Positions 42,665-53,132 of a stretch of 64,000 nt of DNA are shown here, piece by piece. The position numbers were made by a program, and so were the translations under genes. The notes below the pieces were generated by a model. That model did no database searches and was not told where the DNA came from. It saw only the letters and a program-made list of their open reading frames with translations. Each line of letters starts with the position of its first letter. Positions within the stretch are counted from its first letter, which is position 1. This stretch comes from Cylindrotheca closterium (taxonomy: Eukaryota > Bacillariophyta > Bacillariophyceae > Bacillariales > Bacillariaceae). The stretch is taken from assembly GCA_933822405.4 (NCBI GenBank), contig CAKOGP040002402.1:57128-121127 (forward strand). Reading direction: 5' to 3'.

Positions 42665-44518
42665 TTATGGTTCAAAGGATTCATTCTTTTTCAGATATCC
42701 TCTTCGATCAAATTGTATCTTTCGATACCAAGCAATCGAAGCCATGACTAGTACCATGACAATGGCCGAGGCAGCTACTAGTCTCTTCCAAAGTGGCAAG
42801 GGTTCCTCCTCGTCATCATCATATTTATTTTGTCGTTCCTGTTGCCACTGCTGCCGCCTTTGTTCCTCATGGTGCGGCTCGTACTCATCTTTTGTGGTAG
42901 CAGAGGCATGCACTGCTTCCAAACCATTATTGCCACCATCTTGGTCATGATGATATTGTTGGTTGCCACCACCATTATTGTTATTGAGGGTGTCATCAAA
43001 GGTGACTCCCGGCCAATATTGCGCCCTAAGAAATTCATAGATTTTATGATCTTCCCATCTCCCTTCTCCCAACCAACAACTCGAACACCATTCCTGGGGT
43101 GGCCACAAGACTTCTTGCGGAGTCGTATCTTCGACTTGTTCAGGTTGTTCGGCAGTCAATCGTTCTTTGCGAAGTCGTGCATTGACACCATTGTGCGTTT
43201 CATACAACCACAATGGCAATTCCTGCCATTTGGATAGCAACAAGTCGGCAGAATCGGCACCAATAATAAGCTCCATTTTGGTATCCGTCAATCGATTGCA
43301 ACGATCATAACTACAGGAATCGTATTCGTGCAAAAAGTGCATCCGACATTCTTCGCATTGAAAAAAGTGTTGCACAAAGCCTCGAATCGAGTCCGCCACA
43401 TGCATTGTAGTCAATTGTTGACTTTTTTGGGATGACATTTGATTCCATTCAATGGCTCCAATGGTAATGATATGAAAGAGTTGCCAGAGACCACAGGTAT
43501 ATCCCGTGCCATGTTGCATACAAGCTGGACTCCAAGTCGATGAGGGTGGTTTGCTTACAGTAGCAAATTGATTCAGGACCGTTTCCAATTCCTCTTCGTT
43601 GTTGCTAAAGATATCATTGAAATCATTGATCAAGTGCTCCACAAGCGGTTGCAAGGGAGCCGTCGGTGGAAAGGTCTTTTGGACCACGACCAAGAACTCT
43701 TGCAAGGCCGTCTTGACTAGAGTCGGTAACTTGTTGTTGGTCACAAAGACGCCATTGCGGAGTGCAAAATCCAACGACAAGTGAGCATCATTGTAGGCTT
43801 CTTGTTGCGATTTGTGCATAAAATGGTGAGCAGCAACCTTATGGTGATCATGCTGCTGCTGTTCCTGTTCCTGTTGCTGCTGCTGCTGCTGCTGTTCCTG
43901 TTGTACCTGGACAGAAGCAAAATGCTGTGGTTGTTCTAGTTTCGGAACTTTGTCCTCGTTGACATTATTTGACGTCGACACAGTCATTCCCAATTTTCTC
44001 AAGACTGTGAGGGGATGCAAATTGTTGCGTTGAATGACTGTTCCATTGACCGAATTGGCTTCGTATAGTAGGACAGTGGGATATCCAGTAACCCCTTGAT
44101 CCCGACAAATGACATCCCAAGGCACACAACTGACGGCAAAGACATTTACTTGAGGAGCAATGGATTTCATTTTGCGGGCAAATTGAATGTATTGTGGCTT
44201 GAAATGAATGCAATGGGGACACCAATGGGCATAATATTCAACAACTTTTGGCTTGGCATAATTTGGACTCAAAAAATCAGGTTCTTTGTGAGCCTTGCCG
44301 TCTTTAAGGGTCGTTTCATGGGTTTGCGTGACATCGTCCAATCGGACTTCTTGCACGGGATATCGTGCTGTGGGTTCCATTTTGAGATACATGTATTGGC
44401 TATTGTCCGCTGTTGCTGCTGCTGCTTGTACTACTGAAGTCATTGTCAGCGTCACCATGATCATCGTGAGCATGAAGAGAGAGCAAACATTGCAGGAATG
44501 CTGTAATACTACAGTCAT
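42665..44518 (-). CDS. QSOX: Quiescin sulfhydryl oxidase (thioredoxin plus Erv domains)
   Basis: Intronless, 617 residues. A signal peptide (about 1-32) precedes a thioredoxin domain with the redox motif CPHC (residues 100-103) and a cis-Pro loop GYPTVLLYE. A Gln-rich linker (about 205-225) leads to a helical region and the Erv/ALR flavin domain: YTCGLWQLFHI, the redox pair CEEC in FFQCEEC, and HNGVNARL (FAD-binding). A further CSSC pair follows. A membrane span (about 577-597) and basic tail end the protein. QSOX introduces disulfides into secreted proteins and passes electrons to oxygen, producing hydrogen peroxide, in the ER/Golgi lumen. All catalytic cysteine pairs are present, so the enzyme should be active. 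Confidence 0.92.
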   Translation of the reverse strand: MTVVLQHSCNVCSLFMLTMIMVTLTMTSVVQAAAATADNSQYMYLKMEPTARYPVQEVRLDDVTQTHETTLKDGKAHKEPDFLSPNYAKPKVVEYYAHWCPHCIHFKPQYIQFARKMKSIAPQVNVFAVSCVPWDVICRDQGVTGYPTVLLYEANSVNGTVIQRNNLHPLTVLRKLGMTVSTSNNVNEDKVPKLEQPQHFASVQVQQEQQQQQQQQEQEQQQHDHHKVAAHHFMHKSQQEAYNDAHLSLDFALRNGVFVTNNKLPTLVKTALQEFLVVVQKTFPPTAPLQPLVEHLINDFNDIFSNNEEELETVLNQFATVSKPPSSTWSPACMQHGTGYTCGLWQLFHIITIGAIEWNQMSSQKSQQLTTMHVADSIRGFVQHFFQCEECRMHFLHEYDSCSYDRCNRLTDTKMELIIGADSADLLLSKWQELPLWLYETHNGVNARLRKERLTAEQPEQVEDTTPQEVLWPPQEWCSSCWLGEGRWEDHKIYEFLRAQYWPGVTFDDTLNNNNGGGNQQYHHDQDGGNNGLEAVHASATTKDEYEPHHEEQRRQQWQQERQNKYDDDEEEPLPLWKRLVAASAIVMVLVMASIAWYRKIQFDRRGYLKKNESFEP

Positions 44519-45048
44519 TCTTGAAGTATTGAGTCGATTGATTGACTGAGTTGACTAATTGATTGCCTGAGTTGATTGACTGATTGATTGATTCTGGCAC
44601 TTTTTCTACAGAAAGAGAGTATTCAGAATTCAGCATTCACTGAAGCAACGGGCTGCCAAGAGCGTAGAGATCGTGCAACAAGAGCAAATGATCTTTGTCG
44701 GCATATATAACCAACGACCAAAGCAGCAATGCGATCAATATAAGCGAGATGCGATGATGAATGAATTCAATGGAAGTAATGAGTGGACTCATACGACCAC
44801 ATTGGGAGAAAGAGAGAAGCAGAGACATCTGAATCTTTTTCATAATATGCAACATCTACTCAAGACTGAATGATCGAATCGTATCGTTATCGACACCTAC
44901 TATACATACTCGAGACATAGCTTATTCCTTGCTTTCCGAAAACAGTGCTACCGCCAAACTCAAACAATATAGGTGTACTGCATACTTTGATAATATACAT
45001 ACATCATCAACATCATCATCAACATCAACATCGCTGGTGATCGTCATC
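44519..45048. other. Divergent promoter region
   Basis: It lies between QSOX (minus) and the next gene (plus). TTGATTGA-type repeats occur near 44530-44595, and ATCAAC repeats sit directly before the downstream ATG (45001-45040). No gene is seen. Confidence 0.5.
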
Positions 45049-47166
45049 ATGAACACCCCTTCTGCCAAAATCAATCCGGAACTCATCGACCAATTGTACG
45101 GAACTTGGACCTTTGTGTCTCAATCCGAAGCAGACTTGGGATATTACAAAGCCAAGGCATATTTGGTGGTTCATTTCATGCCGGATCCGTCTCAGACATT
45201 GGGATGTTCCAAGGACGGTTGTTCCGAATTTCAGAATCAACTCTGTCAAGGCGGAGGATCCGCTTGTGTCAATACCGAGACGACGCCAGTCGAATGGAGT
45301 GATGGTAAGAAATACTGCATATGAAAACATTGATTTGTCGTACCGGTATGCACATAAAATTTGTTCATTCTCGCTTTTCTTTCTTTCTTTTTAAAAAAAA
45401 TTGTAAACATTGTAGTGGCTGCACTGTATCAGTTTGGGTTTCAGGTCGACACTGGTGCTGTCGTGAAGAGTCATTTTCGGCAGGGTACTGGGGATTGGTT
45501 GGGTCCTTACAATGTCATTCTAGCGGAAGCGCCAAAAAGTAATAGTAGTGGTGGTAGTACTAGTAGTCTTGAACAACAAGAAGAGACTGCAGAAGCGAGA
45601 CGAAGGCTTGGTGACGCAAATGGCTCAACAGATGATGATGGCTCATCAACCACCACAACAACAGAAAAAGGAGCATCATCACCTTTATATGTGTCCCGGC
45701 TAGTCCAAACGGCATCCAGTCAATTTTTGAAACCACCTCCTCAGGGCAACATTATCTCGGATGATCTCTTTGATGAATATGCTGGACTTGAGGCCATTCA
45801 AAATACCATAACGACCCAAACGTCGTATCCATTGGATCTATCCACTGCGGAAGACCCATACGCCAAGCAATTAAATACTTGTGACAATGGCAATTTACAA
45901 CCAGTTCTACCACGGTTTACCATTCAAGCAGGAACACCAAAGGTTGTTCATTATGATGATGATGTTGATGGTGCCAACACCACCAGTACATTCACTACTA
46001 CTACTACTACCACGTCTGCTCTACCACGAGCACAGTCTAATACATTGGAATTCTCGCTACGGTATCCCATTCTCAGTTTGCCCTTTACCAATAAGAACGA
46101 CAACAAGAGCGACAACAATAACGGCAAGAGCAAGAGCAACAGTAATCCATTGACCAAATGGTGGCCCACCTTGCAAAAGCGATTGACCAAACCGAAAATA
46201 GTCCATGGACCCTATTGCTACAATGGCGCATTGGAAGCGTATACCATTGACCTGAATTTTGCCAAGCAGGGACAAGACCCCGCCTGGGAATTTGTCAAGG
46301 GATGTGTGAATGGTCTTCCCTGTTGGCAACCCGATGCGCCGGCAGCTGCTCCCGACCATCACTATCCAGGGATTCCGGATGGGACTGCTTCCTCTCTATT
46401 AAAGTGGGTCAATTTGCAATTGGGAGCGCCTGGATTGATTGCACTCTCTGTACTATTGGCAATGTCACTGATTTGCAATTTACGATTGTGTTGCAAGATT
46501 AAGCGACGACGACGACAGTCACAATCACAATCCCAGTCACAATTACAGTCACAAGGCGATGAGGAAGGTGGAGCTGTTGGAGCTGGTACAACAAGTAGTA
46601 GTAGTAGTAGTAGTAGAGATGCAACAGGCAACACCAACATGACGACTCCAAGAAGACAAAGGAGGCAACCTAGTAGACCGACTGCTGCTGCTGCTACCAC
46701 ACGTCAATCACAACAATCACAATCACAACAGCCCAGAAGCGCCCAGATCCTGACTCCCAGCAGACTGATGAAAAGGGAACCTACCAGTGATGAACCAGCA
46801 GCAGCAGCAGCAGCAGCAGCCTCTGAAATGCACACTCCCTTGTTGCCCAAAACGAAGAAGAAGAAGATGAACAAGAATGGCAACAACAACAACAACAACG
46901 AGAAGAATACTCATGCGGATCCCAGCGCCCCTTTACCTCCGCCCATGGATCGAACTCCTGCTTCCAAGAATCCTCCAGTCAGTAGCAATATTATGGATCG
47001 AACCCCTATTGCCACCAAGGTAGCAGGACCAAAGAAGAAGAAGAAGACGACGACGACGACGAAGGAACCCAGCAAAGCTTCTATTAATACTACGACTAGT
47101 ACTACTAGTGCGGATATCGGTACTGCTTCGACGGCAATCCCAGAGGAAGGAACGACCACGGCATAG
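45049..47166 (+). CDS. Single-pass membrane protein with low-complexity tail, unknown
   Basis: Exons 45049-45304 and 45416-47166 (111-nt GT-AG intron), 668 residues. There is no obvious signal peptide. The N-terminal 130 residues contain four Cys (LGCSKDGC, LCQ, ACVN) and read as a globular domain. A second ordered part (about 310-380) contains YCYNGALEAY and GCVNGLPCWQP. A membrane span follows (about 405-425, LIALSVLLAMSLICNL), then a basic stretch and a long Ser/Gln/Ala/Asn-rich tail with two repeats of MDRTP. If the Cys-rich part is outside, the polybasic tail is cytosolic. I do not recognise the family. Confidence 0.65.
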
Positions 47167-47520
47167 TAAAAAGTTACATGGTCATATATAATAATAATGG
47201 TTGGCTGGTGATGGAGAAAATGAATGAATGCGAGTAATACATTAGGTAGTTACTATATTTTATGGAGTAATAATGTTGATAAAATATTCTACTACAATGA
47301 TAATGACAATGTGATGATTCTAATTCTGTAGGTCCTAACCTAATGTGATACTATATTTTTTTTAAAAACGAGCCGCAATATGCAAGATGAACCATAACCA
47401 CAGGCCAATACGTATATAATAATTCCAAGGCACTTACATATATATATATATATATTATGCGCACTTTTCTGATACAGTATACAGTATATAGTGTATAGTA
47501 TATACAATAACTTGCCAGTG
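47167..47520. other. Convergent intergenic spacer
   Basis: Between convergent genes; TA runs at about 47439-47455 and repeated ACAGTATA words at 47472-47500. No gene is seen. Confidence 0.5.
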
Positions 47521-48594
47521 TTACATGACAAACTTGCCATTGGGTTGTGCAATGCGCAGTCCTTGCCAGGTGGTACTCCCCGAAAAGGGTGGAGGCGCAT
47601 GCGGACGCAACTTGTGGGTATCAAAAAAGCATTGACGACAAATTCGTACAGGGTCCTCTCCCTCTTGACTGGGAAAGGCTTGACATTCCAAACACCCTCC
47701 TCGTGTCATGTAGACTCCCAAATGACGCTTGTTCGTTTCAAATTTTTTCTTTTCCGTCTCGTTCAATTTAAAGACGCAAATTTGACACGGACCTCGTTTG
47801 ACATGTAAAGTTGGTTGAAAGGCATTGTCGCAAATGGGACCTTGAGGGGCATCGTCATCATCAGCATCGCTTTCCGGCTTGGGTCCAGGAGTGCGTCGGG
47901 TGCGAGTCGGAGTCTTGGGGCGTGTGGGTGTCTTGGGACGAGAAGGAGTCCTTGGTTTGGTTGTAGCAGTGGTAGTAATGGGTTTGGGTTTGGGACGAGA
48001 GGGTGTCGTGGGCTTTCGTGGAGTCGTCTTTTTGGGTGCCACAGGCTTTGGTTTGTTGGGCGCCACCGTCGTCTTTGGCTTGGGAGCCACCGTCTTTTTG
48101 GGAGTCTTTTTGACTGGAGACGGTTTTGCCTTTACGTTTTCCTTGTCCGATGTGACGGACGGAGTGTCCTTCTTTTCTGGTGTTGGTGGTTTAGTTACTG
48201 CTGGTGTTGGTTCCGCTGTTTCCGCTGTGTCTACTGGTTCTGATGCAGATGCAGATGCTGGTGTTTCTACTTCTACTCCTTCTTCTTCTTCTGCGTCCTT
48301 ATTGGCAGCAGCTTCATCACTAGTAGCTTCTGATGCTGTAGGCACTTCGGAAGATGCAATTTGACTAGTATCGTCAGTATTAGCTGTATCTTCTGTTGTA
48401 GCTTCCGCAGCATCCGCAGTGTCGTCGTCGTCCTCCTCTCTGGTCGTGTCCTCCAATAGATCGTTCATCAGATCGTCCATTTCTCCGCCAACCACGTCTT
48501 CGTCGTTGTCTTCTGCTGCCTCTAGATTGTCGTCACCGCCTACGACAGAGTCTTCCAGGAGATCATCGAGTTCAACTTCTTCATTGTCTGCCAT
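47521..48594 (-). CDS. Acidic / H1-like basic protein with C-terminal CxxC pairs
   Basis: Intronless, 357 residues in three parts. Residues 1-135 are very acidic (Glu/Asp/Ala/Thr). Residues about 140-250 are Lys/Pro/Thr-rich with repeated KTP, RPKTPTRP and SPVKK units, like linker-histone tails that contact DNA. Residues about 255-357 form a compact Cys domain with three CxxC pairs (PCQIC, GCLEC, RICRQC) and His (DTHKL), suggesting a zinc-binding module. A nuclear or chromatin role is inferred from the basic repeats, but the Cys domain is not one I can name. The gene is divergent from the sphingolipid reductase gene. Confidence 0.65.
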   Translation of the reverse strand: MADNEEVELDDLLEDSVVGGDDNLEAAEDNDEDVVGGEMDDLMNDLLEDTTREEDDDDTADAAEATTEDTANTDDTSQIASSEVPTASEATSDEAAANKDAEEEEGVEVETPASASASEPVDTAETAEPTPAVTKPPTPEKKDTPSVTSDKENVKAKPSPVKKTPKKTVAPKPKTTVAPNKPKPVAPKKTTPRKPTTPSRPKPKPITTTATTKPRTPSRPKTPTRPKTPTRTRRTPGPKPESDADDDDAPQGPICDNAFQPTLHVKRGPCQICVFKLNETEKKKFETNKRHLGVYMTRGGCLECQAFPSQEGEDPVRICRQCFFDTHKLRPHAPPPFSGSTTWQGLRIAQPNGKFVM

Positions 48595-49122
48595 TCTTGT
48601 ATACGGTAATATTATTTGTAGTACAGTATTATACCGGTATATTGTTTCTTATTATGTCACAGCTTCCGCTTATTGGATCTTATTTCCAATGTTACTGTAC
48701 AGTTCCACGCTTTCCGACGACTCGAGCAATTTTGAAATTCTATCGTGCCCTCTCGTGCCTGCCTGCTTCCAACCTACCAGTCTCGTACGTGGAATGGTAG
48801 GTAAAATAAGCAAGCAAGCAAACTGTATGCATGCGCGCGCATTATGTGGAGTGTTTTCAAAAAAGCCGGCACGCACCACGGTCCGATTTCTAATGTTCAT
48901 TTGGGCGCCAAACCCTCTTTATTGTCGGACAGTTTAAAAATAGTATTGTCATGTCCGATACTGTATAAAGAAATGACACAAACGATCCCGACAACACGAG
49001 AAAACACGAAACCTCAAAACTAATATACTCAGAAGTCAAAAACACAATAGCGCAATCAGCACTACACATAACAACAAACAAGAACCACAAGAACCACAAG
49101 AACAACAACACTAACACTCAAC
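48595..49122. other. Divergent promoter region
   Basis: Shared 528-bp spacer between the H1-like gene and the sphingolipid reductase gene. TACCGGTA lies at 48632-48639. The 60 bases before the downstream ATG are A/C-rich (AACCACAAG repeats), as in other leaders here. Confidence 0.5.
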
Positions 49123-50502
49123 ATGTCCATGACTAGATTGATTATAGGTGGAATTCTCGCCATTCCTTGTCTCTTGGTGACAGTCTGCGTCGCTCCTTTG
49201 TTGGCCCTCTTGGCCATTCCTCCCTTGTTGGTCTTGTTGCTTCGCAAGGCACCGTCTGGTTTGTCCTCCAAACATCCGCCCGATCAAGTCATCATTGCGG
49301 GTGGATCGTCAGGAATTGGATTGTGTCTGGCCAAGGAGTGCGTTCAAAGAGGGGTGCCAAAGATTACCATACTGGCGAGAGATCCCACCAAACTGCAAGC
49401 GGCCAAACAAGAATTGGAAGCACTCAAGAAGAAGAAGAAGAAAGCAAATGCTACTACCACCAAAATTCAAACCATTTCCGTTTCCGTCAGTGATTTGGAA
49501 CCATTGAAACAAGCGGCGGCAATTTGTTTTGAGGAAAGCAGCAGTAATTGTAGTAGTGGTGGTGGTAGTAGTGGTAGCAATCAGAACTCGCCAGCAAGCA
49601 CATCACCACGAGTCGCCCTGTTCAATTGTGCGGGAATTCCCTACACGACAGAATTTCACAAGATTCCTGCCGACGAATTCCTCAAACTGGTACAAACCAA
49701 TCAATTGGGCAGCATGTACCTCGTCCAAGCCTTTTTGCCCTATCTGGACAAGGGTGTCATTTGTTTGACCTCCAGCGTGGCAGGTCAAGCGGGAGTCTAT
49801 GGATATTCCGCCTATACACCCACCAAAGCGGCCATTGTGGGATTTGCCAATTGTTTGGTGCACGAATTATTGACGACCAAACCAAATTTGCATGTCCAGG
49901 TGGCCTTTCCAGCAGATACCCAAACACCAGGTTATCAAGAGGAAATTAAAATGATGCCAGCCATTACCAAGGCATTGAACGAAACTTCGGGGTTGGCCAA
50001 TCCACTAGAGTACGTATTCGTATTCGTATTCTATCTCTATTTGACTGTATTGTATTTGTATTTTGTTATGTGATGTGATGTGATGTTATGTGATGTTATG
50101 TTATGTTATGTTTGTTGTGCTATTGCGTATTTTATGTTGTATTGTATTAATGTATTACAAATCTTACCCTTACATTTACCTATGATTCATTTGTATAGGA
50201 CTGCCAAGGCCATGGCCGATGCTGCCTTTCAACCCCATCCCAAATTTGGAGTCTACTTTAATATTGATGGATGGGCACTTACCAATCTCACGGCAGGCTT
50301 TGGACCAGTGAGTAACATGGGGGATGCCTTGGCGCAAATTTCCTTGTTGAATCTATTTCGATGGATTGCCCTCTTTGTTCAAAATGATTTTTGGAGAATC
50401 ATTCGATCCTTTGATGGCAAAGAGGAGTTGGACAATGGTATAAATGAGGGTAATAATAATGAGAAGAATGGTAGTGAGGGCAAACATACCAAGGGGGATT
50501 GA
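49123..50502 (+). CDS. KDSR: 3-ketodihydrosphingosine reductase (SDR family)
   Basis: Exons 49123-50009 and 50199-50502 (189-nt GT-AG intron), 396 residues. An N-terminal hydrophobic segment (about 5-42) precedes the Rossmann fold. The NADPH loop is AGGSSGIG, followed by NCAG, a Ser in LTSSVAGQAG and the catalytic YTPTK (Tyr-x3-Lys). FPADTQTPGYQEE is the substrate-loop pattern typical of KDSR/FVT1/TSC10 among SDRs. A Gly/Ser-rich insertion lies near residues 138-165. A second hydrophobic region sits near the C-terminus (ISLLNLFRWIALFV). KDSR reduces 3-ketosphinganine to sphinganine at the cytosolic face of the ER, the second step of sphingolipid synthesis. The stop is TGA followed by CTAG, with an open in-frame extension. 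Confidence 0.88.
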
Positions 50503-50742
50503 CTAGTACGAGAAAGCCAAAAAGGAAAAGCATCATTATCACATGGAGGAGCCGTAGTCGTGCCGAAAGGTACAAGAACGTCTGGTGAGATTGTTACTAC
50601 TGCTGATACTGTGTCAGGAGTAGCAAATGATGATTCATTGCATCATCCTCATGATTATCATCATCATCATCATCATCAGGACCAAAATAAAATTGTGAAT
50701 GGAGCAACTGATGCCAACTATGGGTCAATGATGGATGCCTAA
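50503..50742 (+). other. Possible stop-readthrough extension of KDSR
   Basis: In frame after TGA 50500-50502 there are 79 sense codons to TAA 50740-50742. The TGA is followed by CTAG, the context known to promote readthrough in animals and fungi. The extension is hydrophilic with a His-rich stretch (HHPHDYHHHHHH). It may equally be 3' UTR. Confidence 0.35.
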
Positions 50743-50975
50743 TAAATAATAAATATAATAGGACATATGTATAATAGGACTATACATATAGTATAGATGA
50801 TTCATTCTAGTCTCCAGAAGTCGTTCGTCAACGGATTATGGCTTAGTTCATCATCCAACATATAACAATCATCATAAATGTTATATAATGCGCAATGAGA
50901 GATGATATCATACATATAATATATCCTTCGTACTACTAGTCCTATAATAGTCCTATAATAGTCCTACTACTACAT

Positions 50976-52291
50976 TCAATATTGTTGCAATGCAGTCGAA
51001 GCATTGTAAGGGAATCCCACATCTTGCAACAAATATTGCATTTGTTCCAATCCAACACTCTTTGCAAATCCTTGAATCCAGGGTCGTACTTCTTCATCTC
51101 CCTTTCCTATTTCCAATGACGGTTCATTTTTGGCATTGAGTTTGTAAAATTTCTTGGTACGATTCATCCAATCATTTCGACGATCGGCAGGTCGTTGATA
51201 GGCTTCCATACTTCCCAAATAATGTCCGACGTACATCAAATCACCCTTGTTGTTTCCTTTGGAACAAGAATCCAACAAATTGTGCGAATAGACATCTCGC
51301 CAACCAATTTTGCTCATATCCAAAGTAGAAACATCCACCATGCTCTTGCCAATGAGTTTTTGTCCACGATGTCGAAACCGTAAGGTAGTCAAACGGTAGG
51401 GATCAATAGCATTGCTACTACTAAGAATGCTAGTAGTACTAGTACTACTACTGGATCCTGCTGGGATTTGTTGTGTCATCGCCATTAGTACTGATTCCCG
51501 GGACGATTCAAAGGCGGGGTATTCTTTGCGAGCCATGACGGTACAATTCGTAAACCACTTTTCGGGAATCTTTTGTGGTTGTGGTTGTGGTTGTTGTGTT
51601 GCAGTAGTTGCAACAAAGAGTGTTGGATCATTGTTGGCGTGCACTTTGTGAATGACGTCCAAGGCGGCTCCTGGTGTTTGGAGCCGTTCGGGGACGTTTG
51701 GTATGTTGCTCGAATCGAGGATCAAATATTCGTCCGTATCGATCAATAACGTCCACGTCCGATTCATTTGATGCAAGTGTTGGATGCAGGCATGATAAAA
51801 GTATCGTTGTGCCCGACGATGCTTTTTGGTTTCAATCGACATGTTGTCAATCGTCTTTTGTTGATCCTTGGTCATGAAATCCGACTCTTTGGTCCAATAT
51901 TCCACTTGAATCTTGTCTCCCCATTTGTCAAAGAGTATGGGAGAAGGATCGGTCGTACTTTTGGGATCCTTGAAAAAGACTAGATAGCGAAGTGGCAATA
52001 CATGATAATGATAGGCCAACCATTCTCCCAATTGTCGATAATCATCCATCCATTTGAGACAGATAGAGAAGGATTGTCCAAATGGCTCTTGGGATGCATC
52101 GTAAATTGATTTGGATGTTGATGTTGGTTTTGATTCAGATTTATTTGGTTTGGATTCTATTGGTGGTGGTTTGGATTCGATTGAAGGTTGTATTGGTGGT
52201 GGTGTGGGTGGTGGTGGTGTGAGCGATGGTATCGTTTTAGTAGTAGCAGTAGTTTCGGACGGCGTGGGCGGTATCGTTGCTGCACTGTTGT

Positions 52292-52324
<33 letters not shown>

Positions 52325-52520
52325 CGTTGTTGGATCGATTCTTAGTGGCGTTATTTGTGACATGATGATCACGCATTGTTGTTATCATTGTCGGCATTAA
52401 GCCATTCTCCGGCAATTCATGGCTTGCTGAATAATCATACATGACGAAGAGTCGATAGCTGTTCCATATTCCATATATTGACAATGGGATCAATAATATA
52501 GAAACATGTTTGATTTTCAT
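50976..52520 (-). CDS. Type II membrane glycosyltransferase, DUF23/GT92-like
   Basis: Intronless, 514 residues. A short N-terminus and signal anchor (about 5-28) are followed by an Asn/Thr/Pro-rich stem. The catalytic region begins FSICLKWMDDYRQLGEWLAYHYHVL. It contains LLIDTDEYLIL, a DxD-type metal/nucleotide-sugar motif, and ends with conserved patches (YVGHYLGSMEAY and WMNRTKKFY). The opening block with an E-W-x2-YH pattern followed by D-x-DE is characteristic of the DUF23/GT92 group, which adds galactose or related sugars in the Golgi. The donor and acceptor cannot be told. Stem repeats are encoded by a (CAA)n-type tract near 52285-52330. Confidence 0.75.
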
Positions 52521-53132
52521 GCTCTTCTTCTCGTTGTTATGTTGTTGTCACAGTATATATTAATATTAAATTACCCAGCATGTGTATGATACGAATGATG
52601 TCTTCCAATTTTGATGCGGTTGTTCAGGTTGTGACTGAGGTTGGTCGTCTGAGTCAAACATCTTGATCTGGTCCGTCTAGTCCAGTCGTCCTTCCTTTCA
52701 CAGTACGAGTATATTATGAGTACCGGTACAGTGATAGTACGTGTACCTTGAATTCCCCCATTTAAAATGCCCCCAAACAGTCCGTGGATGAGAATGATGA
52801 GATTTTCACCATATATATATGACGCGCTATGCGATTTCCATAACACAAGTACTTGTACTTGTACTGTTCCGCGACAACAACATTAACTATTCTATGCGAA
52901 TGGTCATCATACCGTACTGTACCTGATACCTTCTATACTTTACAATATTTATATTTCCTTGTTGTGGCCGTTGATTGATTGATTGATTGATTCATTCATT
53001 CATTGATTGATTCATTGATTTTCCTTTCCCGATTATATAGTAGTACATCCAATCCAATCCAATCCAATCCAATCCATAACCAATCCAATCCATAACCAAA
53101 TCAAATCAAATCCAATCACATACATTCATGAC
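52521..53132. other. Divergent promoter region with simple repeats
   Basis: Between the glycosyltransferase and the first kinase gene. TTGA/TTCA repeats lie at about 52972-53022 and CCAAT-type pentamers (CCAAT units) at about 53049-53097, just before the kinase leader. TACCGGTA lies at 52721-52728. Confidence 0.55.
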
